From Constantimarinum furrinae (GTDB lineage Bacteria; Bacteroidota; Bacteroidia; Flavobacteriales; Flavobacteriaceae), in NCBI RefSeq assembly GCF_014295415.1, contig NZ_CP052909.1:868001-932000 (forward strand): 64,000 nucleotides of DNA, written 5' to 3'. Made by a program: the position numbers and the translations under genes. This document shows, piece by piece, positions 1 to 8,886 of this stretch (positions within the stretch are counted from its first letter, which is position 1; every line of letters starts with the position of its first letter). A model generated the notes under the pieces. It had not been told where the DNA came from. It searched no databases and saw only the letters and a list, made by a program, of their open reading frames with translations.

Positions 1-1105
1 TATTTACTCCTTCGCTAAATTCTTCATAGGTTATGTCTGCAGGAATTTTAAGTTTCAGTTTTCCAAGCACATAGGAACGTGTGTATTTTTCGTTCCCTTC
101 AATTTCAACTTCAGTAATATAGAGTTGATCATTGGTTTGAAAACTAACCTTTTTTCTTTCTGAAGGCAGTTGCCTTCCGGCAATTTCGGTAAGGATATCC
201 AGTTTGGATTCGGCTTCATTTACCCCTGCCTCTATGATCTTTCTACCCTCATTAAAAGAAACTACGGTAAAGTCATCAATATTGGGTTGAATATAGACAT
301 CGGTACGGTTGCGTTTTTCGACCATATCATTTATGGTTCTGTAGTTATTGATCTGTACCAGCACATCGAATGCCGATTTAAGTTTCTTCCGGCTTCGCAG
401 ACTATCCTGAACATCCACGCCAATTACAATATCTGCGCCCATCGCACGCACCTCATCCACCGGATAATTATTTACCACACCCCCGTCAATAAGCAAGGAA
501 TCGTTAATGATCACGGGGCTAAAGATCGTAGGTAGTGCCCCACTTGCGGTGATGGCTCTGGGAAGATACCCCTTGTTTAATATTACTGCCTTTCCTGTCT
601 CGGCATTGGTGGCGACACAAAAGAACGGGATGGGCAATTTGTTAAAATCGGAAATCGTATTGACATGGGCCGTAAGCTTGGAAAGCAGATTATACACATT
701 TTGCCCCTTTGAGAGTCCGGAAGGAAAACTTATCTGAAATTTATCGAAAGGGAGGGTGATGGCATATTTTTCTGAAGCATCTTTTTCGAAAAAGGTTTTT
801 GCGCTTCGCGGAATATCATCCTGAATAAGGGTGTTAAAATCTAACTCATTAAAAATAGAATCCAGTTGCCGCGCCGAATAACCGGAGGCATATAAGGCCC
901 CTATGATGGCTCCCATACTGGTTCCTCCTATGTAATCGACCCTAATTCCCGAATCTTCGATCACTTTTAAGGCTCCAATATGTGCAAGACCTTTTGCTCC
1001 GCCGCCGCTTAATACAAGCCCTACTTTAAGATCCTCTTGTTGAGGCTCCTGAGTAAAACCCAGCACAGGTATTAGTAAAAATAGTATGGTTCCTATGTAC
1101 TTCAT
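1..1105 (-). CDS. Patatin-like phospholipase with POTRA domain, C-terminus outside window (partial)
   Basis: The first 368 residues are present and the gene runs off the left edge. A signal peptide (residues 1-19, ending GFTQ) is followed by a patatin domain: oxyanion-hole GGGAKG at 34-39, nucleophile GTSMG with Ser63, and the catalytic dyad Asp in IDGG at about 207. After about residue 325 the sequence (YITEVEIEGNEKYTR) looks like a POTRA repeat. In Bacteroidota this order is usually completed by an Omp85 barrel, giving a type Vd/PlpD-like secreted or surface lipase. The barrel lies outside the window, so that part is inference. The start is the first Met before the signal peptide. It is divergent from nothing nearby and lies downstream of uvrC on the same strand. 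Confidence 0.92.
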   Translation of the reverse strand, partial: MKYIGTILFLLIPVLGFTQEPQQEDLKVGLVLSGGGAKGLAHIGALKVIEDSGIRVDYIGGTSMGAIIGALYASGYSARQLDSIFNELDFNTLIQDDIPRSAKTFFEKDASEKYAITLPFDKFQISFPSGLSKGQNVYNLLSKLTAHVNTISDFNKLPIPFFCVATNAETGKAVILNKGYLPRAITASGALPTIFSPVIINDSLLIDGGVVNNYPVDEVRAMGADIVIGVDVQDSLRSRKKLKSAFDVLVQINNYRTINDMVEKRNRTDVYIQPNIDDFTVVSFNEGRKIIEAGVNEAESKLDILTEIAGRQLPSERKKVSFQTNDQLYITEVEIEGNEKYTRSYVLGKLKLKIPADITYEEFSEGVN

Positions 1106-1181
1106 TGTTGGGGTCTGAAATAATTATTTTATTCCTTCAATTCTTATCGTGCAACTTAATTGGTTGGTCGTAACCTCTCTT

Positions 1182-2984
1182 TTATGTATCTTCGGTTGCC
1201 TGAAAGTGCAACTTAATTTTCTTGGCGCGACTCGAACCCACTATTTTGGCGAGCTCTTCAAAACTGGCCTGTGTGATGCGCTTTGTACTCTTAAAGTGCT
1301 TTAAGAGCGCTACAACTGTTTTTTCTCCTATCCCGGGTATGGTTTCCAGGGCCGTATTTAAAGCGTCTTTACTGCGTTTGTCGCGATGAAAGGTAATTCC
1401 AAACCTATGAGCTTCATTACGCAATTGCTGAATGATCTTTAAAGTCTCCGATTTTTTATCAAGATACAACGGAATGGGATCGTCTGGATAAAAAAGTTCT
1501 TCAAGCCGTTTGGCGATCCCGATAATGGCTATCTTTCCTCTTAAATCGAGCCGCTCAAGACTTTTTAAAGCCGATGATAACTGACCCTTTCCTCCGTCTA
1601 TGATGATCAATTGGGGCAATGGTTGCTCCTCTTCCTTTAATCTTTTATAGCGTCGGTAAACCACTTCTTCCATAGAAGCATAATCATCGGGTCCTGCTAC
1701 GGTCTTGATATTGAATTTACGATAATCTTTCTTACTCGGTTTCCCGTTTTTAAATACTACACAGGCCGCCACCGGATGTGTTCCCTGTATGTTACTATTA
1801 TCGAAACACTCTATATGTCTTGGTTCTACCGAAAGTCTAAGGTCCTTTTTCATCTGCGCCATGATCCGGTTTTCATGCCTGTTGGGGTCGACGATCTTTG
1901 CTTGCTTAAAGCGTTCCATTCTGAAATACTTGGCGTTCCTTACAGAGAGATCCAGAATCTGTTTCTTATCGCCTGCCTTCGGAATATGTACTTTTAAGCC
2001 TGCTTCTGTATCGATAGGAAAGGGCACATAAATCTCCTTGCAGATGGACTGAAACCGTTGTCTCAACTCCACTACCGCAAGTTCCAGCAACTCTTTGTCG
2101 GTTTCGTCCAGTTTCTTTCTAATTTCCAGAGTATGTGAACGTATGATGGAACCATACGATATCTGAAGGTAATTCACATAGGCATAACTTTCGTCCGAAA
2201 CGATAGAAAATACATCAACATTATTGATCTTCGGATTTACAATAGTCGATTTTGACTGATAATTCTCCAGCACATCAATTTTTTCCTTTACGCGTTGGGC
2301 ATCTTCAAACATTAGGTCTTTAGCGAGGACCTTCATCTGTTTTTTGAAACGACCCAGGGAATCCTTAAAATTTCCTTTTAGTATATTTCGGATTGCCTCT
2401 ATGTTTTCCTGATAGGCTTCTTCGGAAAAAAATCCTTCACAGGGTCCGGCACAGTTTCCGAGGTGATATTCCAGACATAGCTTGTATTTTCCGGCTCGAA
2501 TCTTTTCTTCCGAAAGATCGTAGTTACAGGTACGAAGCGGGTATAATCCTTTTATAAGTTCTAGCAGGGTGTGTACCGTTTTCATGCTGGTATACGGTCC
2601 GAAATATTCAGAACCGTCCTTGATCAGCCTTCGGGTGGAAAACACTCTGGGAAATCGTTCATTCTTGATACAGATCCACGGATACGTCTTATCGTCCTTT
2701 AGCATGACATTGTATCTCGGCTGATATTTTTTTATAAGATTATTCTCCAGCAATAATGCATCGGTTTCGCTGGCCACCACGATATGCCTGATCTTTTTTA
2801 TTTTTTTAACCAACAGGCGGGTACGGGCATTATCCTGTTGTTTGGTGAAATAAGAAGAAACTCTTTTTTTGATATTCTTGGCCTTTCCAACATACAACAA
2901 CGTATCCTCCTTGTCATAATATTGGTATACCCCGGGATCATTGGGAAGTGTAGCGATTTGTAATGTGACCGAAGTTTCTGGCAT
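1182..2984 (-). CDS. uvrC: Excinuclease ABC subunit C (UvrC)
   Basis: UvrC makes the two incisions around a bulky DNA lesion in nucleotide excision repair, together with UvrA and UvrB. The 600-residue length is normal. The N-terminal GIY-YIG nuclease is visible as G18-V19-Y20 and Y31-V32-G33. A four-Cys cluster follows at about 153-183 (CNYD, KLCLEY, NCAGPCEG), then a UvrB-binding helical segment at about 205-245. The C-terminal RNase H-like nuclease contains ECFDNSNIQG and IIDGGKGQL. A helix-hairpin-helix (IPGIGEKTV) lies near 550. It is transcribed divergently from the rimK operon across 132 bp. No frameshift or missing motif is seen. Confidence 0.98.
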   Translation of the reverse strand: MPETSVTLQIATLPNDPGVYQYYDKEDTLLYVGKAKNIKKRVSSYFTKQQDNARTRLLVKKIKKIRHIVVASETDALLLENNLIKKYQPRYNVMLKDDKTYPWICIKNERFPRVFSTRRLIKDGSEYFGPYTSMKTVHTLLELIKGLYPLRTCNYDLSEEKIRAGKYKLCLEYHLGNCAGPCEGFFSEEAYQENIEAIRNILKGNFKDSLGRFKKQMKVLAKDLMFEDAQRVKEKIDVLENYQSKSTIVNPKINNVDVFSIVSDESYAYVNYLQISYGSIIRSHTLEIRKKLDETDKELLELAVVELRQRFQSICKEIYVPFPIDTEAGLKVHIPKAGDKKQILDLSVRNAKYFRMERFKQAKIVDPNRHENRIMAQMKKDLRLSVEPRHIECFDNSNIQGTHPVAACVVFKNGKPSKKDYRKFNIKTVAGPDDYASMEEVVYRRYKRLKEEEQPLPQLIIIDGGKGQLSSALKSLERLDLRGKIAIIGIAKRLEELFYPDDPIPLYLDKKSETLKIIQQLRNEAHRFGITFHRDKRSKDALNTALETIPGIGEKTVVALLKHFKSTKRITQASFEELAKIVGSSRAKKIKLHFQATEDT

Positions 2985-3116
2985 ATTTTCAAAGATAATT
3001 GATGTTTTTCGTTATGCATTAAATCCGGTTTTAAAATTTGTTGATTCCGGGTTAATTCTATTTTAACATTTAGACCACTTAAGTTTTTCATTACATTGCA
3101 GTAGTAATTTTAAGGA

Positions 3117-3989
3117 ATGAACATCGCCATATTATCCCGTGGAGAGAATCTCTATTCGACTCAAAGTCTGCTGAAAGCGGGTAAAGTGAGGAATCACGAT
3201 ATTGAAGTTATCGATCCTGCCTTATGTACGCTTGCGGTTGAAGACGGGAAGCCTACCCTTTATTATTGTAACGAACCCCTTAACGATCTGCATGCTGTGA
3301 TTCCCAGAATAGGTGCATCAAATACTTATTTTGGCACGTCGTTGGTTCGTCATTTTGAATCTATGGGTGTTTTTTGTGCGGTTTCTTCGGAAGCGATCTT
3401 GCAATCCCGGAATAAATGGACCAGTTTTCAGATACTATCAGCGGCACAAATTGCTGTTCCGAAAACCGTGTTGGGAAATGCGCTGGATTCTGAAGCCGTA
3501 CTGGAAATGTTCGAAAATAAACCTGTAATATTAAAAATGCTTCAGGGCACTCATGGTCATGGGGTGATCCTGGCCGAAACCTACCAATCGGCCTTATCGA
3601 CAATTGAGACATTAAAATCGACTAATATTCGATTTGTAATTCAGGAGTTTATTGCCGAATCCAAAGGTGCCGATATACGGGTGATCGTTGTGGATGGTGT
3701 TGCGGTGGCATCGATGAAGCGGCAGTGTAAGATCGGGGAGTTCCGGTCTAACCTTCACCGGGGAGGAACGTCTGAAGTAATTAAGTTGAGTTATGAGGAG
3801 GAACGTCTGGCAATACGTGCTGCAAAAGCGCTTCGGTTGGGAGTTTGCGGTGTTGATCTCTTACAATCAGACAGGGGACCAATGGTTCTTGAAGTAAATT
3901 CAACTCCGGGTCTGGAGGGCATAGAAACCACCACGGGCAAGAATATTTCAAAAAGTATTATAGGTTTTATTGAGCGCAATAAACGTTAA
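3117..3989 (+). CDS. rimK: RimK-family ATP-grasp amino-acid ligase, first copy
   Basis: A 290-residue ATP-grasp protein of the RimK family, which adds glutamate to the C-terminus of ribosomal protein S6 or makes other alpha-linked peptide tails using ATP. Visible family blocks are the N-terminal [16 protein letters not shown], the ATP-binding loop GTHGHGV, QEFI, the MKRQ...FRSNLHRGG active-site region and the metal-binding EVNSTPGLEGIE. The region usually written MKRQxxxGxFRSN is conserved, but CKI fills the variable positions. It is the first gene of a tight plus-strand operon. A TAATTTTA box at 3105-3112 lies only 4 nt before the start codon. Whether S6 is the substrate cannot be told from sequence. 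Confidence 0.93.
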   Translation: MNIAILSRGENLYSTQSLLKAGKVRNHDIEVIDPALCTLAVEDGKPTLYYCNEPLNDLHAVIPRIGASNTYFGTSLVRHFESMGVFCAVSSEAILQSRNKWTSFQILSAAQIAVPKTVLGNALDSEAVLEMFENKPVILKMLQGTHGHGVILAETYQSALSTIETLKSTNIRFVIQEFIAESKGADIRVIVVDGVAVASMKRQCKIGEFRSNLHRGGTSEVIKLSYEEERLAIRAAKALRLGVCGVDLLQSDRGPMVLEVNSTPGLEGIETTTGKNISKSIIGFIERNKR

Positions 3990-4077
3990 TTTCCGCCTAT
4001 TTGATATAGAATAACCCCGTTTTTAGGAATTGTTCAGATGGCATTTTTTATCTTGCAGGTATCAAAATAAATTACTT

Positions 4078-4509
4078 TTGAAAAGAAAGATCGGAAGAGT
4101 AGACAAAGCAGATTTCCCTTTACTGGATTTATACGATGTGGATGTAAAAATTGATACAGGCGCATACACTTCAACCATTCATTGTAAGAATGTTACCGTA
4201 GAGGACAATTATTTAAAATGTAACTTTCTGGATGAAGATCATCCCGAATACCATGAGAGGGAAATTATTTTTGACGAATACGACGTGAAAGTAGTGCGAA
4301 GCAGCAATGGAGCTTCTCAGGCGCGATACAGAATTCTGACAGAAATTGAATTGTTCGGGAAAAGATATCCTATTTTCCTTACCCTAAGCGATCGTGAAGA
4401 GATGCGTTATCCTGTTTTATTAGGCAGGAAATTTTTAACAAAGCGATTTTTTGTCGATATCAATAAAACCAATCTGTCGCACAAACTAAAACGTAAAAAT
4501 GAACATTAA
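4078..4509 (+). CDS. RimK-associated retropepsin-like zinc protease (Zn_protease family)
   Basis: A small aspartic-protease-fold protein (143 residues from TTG 4078) of the ATP-dependent zinc protease family that recurs next to RimK ligases. The hallmark is [13 protein letters not shown], with D26-T27-G28-A29 as the retropepsin-like active-site motif, followed by the conserved core ending PVLLGRKFL. No ATG fits. TTG 4078 is preferred because the conserved start [10 protein letters not shown] follows directly, and an upstream TTG at 4030 would add 16 unconserved residues. It sits between two rimK copies and overlaps the second by 11 nt, so translation is probably coupled. In Pseudomonas a protein of this kind works on RimK-tailed S6. 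Transfer of that role here is inference. Confidence 0.85.
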   Translation: MKRKIGRVDKADFPLLDLYDVDVKIDTGAYTSTIHCKNVTVEDNYLKCNFLDEDHPEYHEREIIFDEYDVKVVRSSNGASQARYRILTEIELFGKRYPIFLTLSDREEMRYPVLLGRKFLTKRFFVDINKTNLSHKLKRKNEH

Positions 4510-5374
4510 GATATTATCGGCAAGCCCTGGTCTATACTCCACGCAACGACTTGTTGAAGCCGGAAAAAAAAGAAAGCATACGGTAGAGATCATCGACCAC
4601 ACCAAATGCGATATTGTTATCGAAAAAAAGAATCCGTGTATTTACTATAAGGGAAAAAAAATCGAAAACACCGATGCTGTGATCCCGAGAATTGGTGCTT
4701 CAGTTACATTTTACGGTACCGCAGTGGTGCGGCAGTTCGAAATGATGCGTGTCTTTTCGACTACCGAATCTATGGCTTTGGTAAGATCCAGGGATAAACT
4801 GAGAAGTCTTCAGATACTTTCACGAGCGGGATTGGGTTTACCTAAAACTATTTTCACAAATTACTCTAAGAACGTAAAGGAAATTGTGGAACAGGTAGGA
4901 GGTGCTCCTGTGATCATAAAACTGCTGGAAGGGACTCAGGGCATTGGTGTGATTCTCGCCGAAACCAAAAAGGCAGCAGAATCGGTAATCGAAGCCTTTA
5001 ATAATCTACAGGCCAGGGTTATTGTTCAGGAGTTTATTAAGGAAGCCGGTGGTGCCGACATTCGTGCTTTTGTTGTCGACGGTCATGTTGTGGGTGCCAT
5101 GAAACGACAGGGAGCCGAAGGTGAGTTTCGCTCAAACCTTCATCGGGGTGGAAATGCCACTGTGATCCAGTTGAGCGATGCCGAAGAAATTGCGGCCATA
5201 AAGGCAGCAAAAGCCATGGGCCTTGGCATTGCTGGGGTCGATATGTTACAAAGTGACCGGGGTCCCTTAATTCTGGAAGTGAATTCTTCACCGGGTCTTG
5301 AAGGTATTGAAGCCGCAACCGGAAAAGACATAGCCGAAACCATCATAAAATATATAGAACGGAACGTAGAATAA
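4499..5374 (+). CDS. rimK: RimK-family ATP-grasp amino-acid ligase, second copy
   Basis: A 291-residue paralogue of the ligase one gene upstream, colinear over its whole length. It shares [55 protein letters not shown] and [17 protein letters not shown]. This copy matches the usual bacterial RimK active-site wording more closely than the first copy. Its start overlaps the zinc protease by 11 nt, and its stop abuts the ATG of the deacylase gene (TAA then ATG). Two ligases in one operon suggest either two different protein substrates or different chain initiation and elongation roles. This is inference from gene order only. Confidence 0.94.
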   Translation: MNIKILSASPGLYSTQRLVEAGKKRKHTVEIIDHTKCDIVIEKKNPCIYYKGKKIENTDAVIPRIGASVTFYGTAVVRQFEMMRVFSTTESMALVRSRDKLRSLQILSRAGLGLPKTIFTNYSKNVKEIVEQVGGAPVIIKLLEGTQGIGVILAETKKAAESVIEAFNNLQARVIVQEFIKEAGGADIRAFVVDGHVVGAMKRQGAEGEFRSNLHRGGNATVIQLSDAEEIAAIKAAKAMGLGIAGVDMLQSDRGPLILEVNSSPGLEGIEAATGKDIAETIIKYIERNVE

Positions 5375-6367
5375 ATGGAAACGGATATACTTGAAATTTT
5401 AAATGAAAAAATAGGTCCGGGCGAGCGCAAGACCATTAATTTCAATATAGCCAAACTTTATACCTCCACAGAGGTTGATATTCCGGTAATCATTGAACGT
5501 GCATCAAAGCCCGGCCCTACGGTGCTGTTAACAGCGGGCATACACGGTGATGAAATTAACGGGGTGGAGATCGTTAGACAGGTTATCGCAAAAAAGATCA
5601 ATAAGCCAAAATCCGGAACTGTGATCTGTATTCCCATCCTTAATATTTTCGGCTTTCTGAATGCGGATAGAGCTTTTCCGGATGGTCGTGATCTCAACCG
5701 GGTCTTTCCCGGAACTAAAACAGGTTCACTGGCGAGTAGAGTTGCCTGGCATTTTACCAAAGAAATTCTGCCTCATGCCGATTATTGTATGGATTTTCAC
5801 ACCGGAGGCGCCAGTAGATTCAATGCGCCACAGGTTAGAATTAGACCCGATGATGAGGAGTTACTAAAACTTGCAAGGATCTTCAATGCTCCTTTCACCG
5901 TTTATTCGCCCAATATTGAAAAGTCTTACCGATCCACCTGTCAAAAAATGGGAATTCCAACCTTGTTGTTTGAAGGAGGTAAATCGTTAGACAGCAACAA
6001 ACATATCGTGAAAAACGGGGTGGACGGTGTAATGCGGGTACTTAATTCTTTAGAAATGCTTCGAGATACATTTAAATCATCGGAAGTTAAAACAAATACA
6101 GTGATCATTGAAAAAAGCAAGTGGATCCGTGCACAAAAAAGCGGTCTTCTGCACAACAAGATAGACTGTAATAAATTTGTGGTAAAAGGAGAATTTTTAG
6201 CGACCATTACCGACCCTTTCGGCACTATGAGATTTAAGGTGTTATCCCCCAACGACGGGTACATTATTAATGTGAATCAAGCACCCATAGTACACCAGGG
6301 AGATGCGATTTTTCATATTTCTACCGTGGATTCTACCACCAACCCGGAAGATACATCAGAACATTAA
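5375..6367 (+). CDS. Succinylglutamate desuccinylase/aspartoacylase family zinc hydrolase
   Basis: A 330-residue M14-like metallohydrolase. The zinc ligands are visible as H57 and E60 in GIHGDEINGVEI and H142 in CMDFHTGG. The family block GRDLNRVFPG lies at 104-113. The C-terminal third (after about 240) is the beta-rich substrate-gating domain ending GDAIFHI. Relatives remove acyl or amino-acid groups, for example from N-acyl-aspartate or succinyl-glutamate. Members are often encoded beside RimK ligases. Here it immediately follows rimK copy 2 (zero-gap TAA-ATG) and precedes the folate gene without a gap. A plausible job is hydrolysis of a RimK-made amide, but the substrate is unknown. Confidence 0.9.
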   Translation: METDILEILNEKIGPGERKTINFNIAKLYTSTEVDIPVIIERASKPGPTVLLTAGIHGDEINGVEIVRQVIAKKINKPKSGTVICIPILNIFGFLNADRAFPDGRDLNRVFPGTKTGSLASRVAWHFTKEILPHADYCMDFHTGGASRFNAPQVRIRPDDEELLKLARIFNAPFTVYSPNIEKSYRSTCQKMGIPTLLFEGGKSLDSNKHIVKNGVDGVMRVLNSLEMLRDTFKSSEVKTNTVIIEKSKWIRAQKSGLLHNKIDCNKFVVKGEFLATITDPFGTMRFKVLSPNDGYIINVNQAPIVHQGDAIFHISTVDSTTNPEDTSEH

Positions 6368-6928
6368 ATGGAAAAGGAAATTCTTCGGACGAAATACAGG
6401 AAGCTACGTGAAAAGCTTTCCTTTGAAAAAATTGAAGTACTGAGCCTTGAAATAGCCAACAAGCTACTGGAAATGGACATTTGGGAAAAAACCTATTATC
6501 ATATTTTCCTCCCAATAACTGGGAAAAAAGAGGTGAATACCGAATACATCCTGCATATTCTACAAGGGAAGGATAAAAGTGTGATCATTCCTAAAACAAA
6601 TTTTGAATCGGGTGAAATGACCCACATACTATTACAGGAACATACCGCTTTAAAAATTTCAAATTACGGTATTCCCGAGCCCGAATCGGGGATCGAAGTA
6701 CTTCCCGGGCAAATTGAAATCGTATTTGTTCCGTTATTGGCCTATGATGTAAAAGGCAACAGGGTTGGATACGGAAAGGGGTTTTACGACCGGTTTTTAG
6801 CACAATGCGATCCGGAAGCAGTGTTTATCGGGCTGTCCTTCTTCGAACCGGAGGCTTCCATCCTCCATGAATTCATAGATATTCCGCTAAATTTTTGTGT
6901 TACACCGCATCGAACATATAAATTCTGA
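6368..6928 (+). CDS. 5-formyltetrahydrofolate cyclo-ligase
   Basis: This enzyme converts 5-formyl-THF to 5,10-methenyl-THF using ATP, returning a dead-end folate to one-carbon metabolism. The 186-residue protein begins with the basic ATP-binding segment (LRTKYRKLREKL) and carries the signature GYGKGFYDRFL at about 134-144. The conserved tail ends IPLNFCVTPH. It is the last gene of the rimK operon and starts directly after the deacylase stop (6367/6368). The link to the RimK system is unexplained, although it is a known kind of genomic neighbour for such hydrolases. No obvious terminator hairpin follows. Confidence 0.95.
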   Translation: MEKEILRTKYRKLREKLSFEKIEVLSLEIANKLLEMDIWEKTYYHIFLPITGKKEVNTEYILHILQGKDKSVIIPKTNFESGEMTHILLQEHTALKISNYGIPEPESGIEVLPGQIEIVFVPLLAYDVKGNRVGYGKGFYDRFLAQCDPEAVFIGLSFFEPEASILHEFIDIPLNFCVTPHRTYKF

Positions 6929-6982
6929 AAAAAAGATTCTATATTTAATTTATAAAATAGTATTAATCAATTAAATATACTC

Positions 6983-7279
6983 ATGGAAACAACTAACAAC
7001 CCAATCAACACCCCGATAAACAAACCGCCCGACAACAACCTTGTCTGGGCCATAATTTGCACCGTTTTATGCTGTTTGCCGTTAGGTATCGTGTCGATCA
7101 TAAAGTCCACAAAAGTGAAGGAATTATGGGCACAAGGAAACCATGTCGAGGCTCAAAAACATGCCGATGATGCCAAGAAATGGGCAGTATGGGGTATTAT
7201 TGCCGGAGCTTCTGTCTGGATCATTTATTTCATCTTAATGGCTCTTGGCGTAGCAGGTGGACTTTTTGCCGGGTACTAA
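6983..7279 (+). CDS. CD225/dispanin-type small membrane protein
   Basis: A 98-residue protein with a Pro/Asn-rich N-terminus (residues 1-20) and two hydrophobic segments, at about 22-42 and 68-95. It has the dispanin layout: a membrane segment ending CCLPLGIVSIIKSTKV, then a short amphipathic stretch (LWAQGNHVEAQKHADDAKKWAVWG), then a second membrane segment. The bacterial function is unknown. Animal relatives are the IFITM proteins. Its stop overlaps the start of the DUF2752 gene, a pairing seen repeatedly in Bacteroidota. An AT-rich 54-bp gap separates it from the folate gene. Confidence 0.85.
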   Translation: METTNNPINTPINKPPDNNLVWAIICTVLCCLPLGIVSIIKSTKVKELWAQGNHVEAQKHADDAKKWAVWGIIAGASVWIIYFILMALGVAGGLFAGY

Positions 7280-7661
7280 TAAATACATAAAACCTGCCCT
7301 CTTACTGCTTATTCTAGGGGGCGGTTTTGTATTTTATTTTCTATTCAACCCGGCCGATCATTCATTTTTTCTTCCTTGTCCGTTTAAGCTAATAACAGGC
7401 TATGATTGTCCCGGTTGTGGATCACAGCGGGCAATACATCAGTTGCTACACGGGAATATTGTAGCCGCCTTTCATTTAAATCCTTTACTGATTCTCTCAC
7501 TTCCCTTAATTTTCTATGGTTTGGGTATTCACCTTTGGAATTATTTTTCAGAACGAAAACTCACCGCCTGGCTGTTTTACAGTAATCTGTTTATTTACAT
7601 ATATTTCGGACTTGTAGTAATTTTTTGGATCCTTCGGAATCTATCTTTCTATCCCTGGTAA
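7257..7661 (+). CDS. DUF2752 membrane protein
   Basis: A 134-residue integral membrane protein with three hydrophobic segments (about 12-32, 65-88 and 101-125). The family signature is visible between the first two: PCPFKLITGYDCPGCGSQRA, giving a Cys triad that could bind a metal. The gene uses GTG at 7257 and overlaps the CD225-like gene by 23 nt. TTG 7266 is an alternative start. No biochemical role is established for the family, and I do not assign one. Co-translation with the upstream small membrane protein is likely. Confidence 0.85.
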   Translation: MDFLPGTNKYIKPALLLLILGGGFVFYFLFNPADHSFFLPCPFKLITGYDCPGCGSQRAIHQLLHGNIVAAFHLNPLLILSLPLIFYGLGIHLWNYFSERKLTAWLFYSNLFIYIYFGLVVIFWILRNLSFYPW

Positions 7662-7746
7662 GCACAAAATATTTACGCTACTTTTTGAAAGAATTATCCT
7701 ACATGTAAAGTTTTTTTGTATATTTCGGTCGTCAACTAACATGTAA

Positions 7747-8886
7747 ATGAACTTTTTAGCTCAAAAGAGAAGTAAAATATTCTTACAAGATAAGCCCCCT
7801 AAACAGCCTGAAACACGGGTGTTTAGTGATTTCTATTACAAAGAAGTGGCCAAGTTGACAGCGGCGGGCGGATTTAGCGTAAATTTCGCCGAAAAACTAA
7901 GCTTTATAGACCCTGAAGCAAGACGAATTCTACAAACCCCGCTAAATTTTCAACCATCGTTAAAAGCGTCATTGCAATTTTATGCTCAAGACCACAGAGA
8001 TAAAGCCGAAGAATTGTTTCATAATTGTTGTCGAGGTATCGCGTTTTCAACAACCATAAAGATGCGCACCTATACCGGAAAAGAATTCTGGGCAAAAGCC
8101 GTTGGGAAGCCGGTATACGATGAAGATGAAAACGTAATAGGGATTCAGGGTGTTTTTCAGGATATTCATTCAGAAAAAACAAAAGAACTGAATTTACTAA
8201 AGAGTTTTAAAACAATAGAATCGCAGCACTCAAAGCTTAACAATTTCGCGAAGATCGTTTCTCACAGTCTACGATCCCATGCGAGCAATCTTCAGCTAAC
8301 CCTGGAGCTTCTCAGATCTTCCGAAAGTGAACTGGAGGCGCACGAATTAAAGACGAGTCTCTATCATATTTCAGAAAATATAAACGCAACTGTGGGGCAT
8401 ATCTCCGAGCTGGTTTCCATACAATCGATGGCAAAAGAAACTACAGAAATCGTTAGTCTGGACAATACGCTTCGCAAAGTAAAGGACGACATTAGCCTGC
8501 TGCTGCTGGAGAGTGGCACCGAGATCTATTCAGATTTTAGTGAAGTTACAGAGATTGAATATATCCCAAACTATTTGGAGAGTATTCTATTTAATCTAAT
8601 CACCAATGCCATCAAGTTTAGGCATGAGGAACGAAATCCGGTGATCGAGATCTATACTTATAAAGAAAACGACGAAACCTATTTAATGGTGCGGGACAAC
8701 GGTTCAGGTATTGATCTGGAAAAACACGGCAACAGGTTATTCAACATCTATCAGACCTTTCACGACGTAAAGGATTCAGTTGGCGTAGGACTTTTTCTTA
8801 TAAAGAATCAGATAGAAGCACTTCAGGGGAATATCACCGTTAAAAGTACCGTTAATCAAGGTACGACCTTTACGATCAAATTTTAA
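7747..8886 (+). CDS. PAS-domain sensor histidine kinase without membrane segments
   Basis: A 379-residue, apparently cytoplasmic histidine kinase. Residues about 30-145 resemble a PAS/PAC sensor (GFSVNFAEKLSFID ... DENVIGIQGVFQDI). The phospho-accepting His is H173 in KIVSHSLRSH. The HATPase domain shows the N-box NLITNAIKFRH, the G1 box VRDNGSGID and GVGLFLIKNQIEA. No response-regulator gene lies nearby, so it is an orphan kinase. The start ATG is directly preceded by ATGTAA, a minimal start-stop pair. Its 3' end overlaps the convergent lspA stop by 4 nt. The input signal is unknown. Confidence 0.9.
   Translation: MNFLAQKRSKIFLQDKPPKQPETRVFSDFYYKEVAKLTAAGGFSVNFAEKLSFIDPEARRILQTPLNFQPSLKASLQFYAQDHRDKAEELFHNCCRGIAFSTTIKMRTYTGKEFWAKAVGKPVYDEDENVIGIQGVFQDIHSEKTKELNLLKSFKTIESQHSKLNNFAKIVSHSLRSHASNLQLTLELLRSSESELEAHELKTSLYHISENINATVGHISELVSIQSMAKETTEIVSLDNTLRKVKDDISLLLLESGTEIYSDFSEVTEIEYIPNYLESILFNLITNAIKFRHEERNPVIEIYTYKENDETYLMVRDNGSGIDLEKHGNRLFNIYQTFHDVKDSVGVGLFLIKNQIEALQGNITVKSTVNQGTTFTIKF

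Noticed and set aside
170-737. Open frames on the plus strand inside the left-edge gene
   Set aside because: They are antisense to the patatin reading frame, which has a signal peptide, catalytic motifs and a POTRA segment. The antisense frames show no motif.
2798-3091. Overlapping minus-strand frame at the uvrC 5' end
   Set aside because: It is in another frame over the uvrC N-terminal GIY-YIG domain and has no motif of its own.
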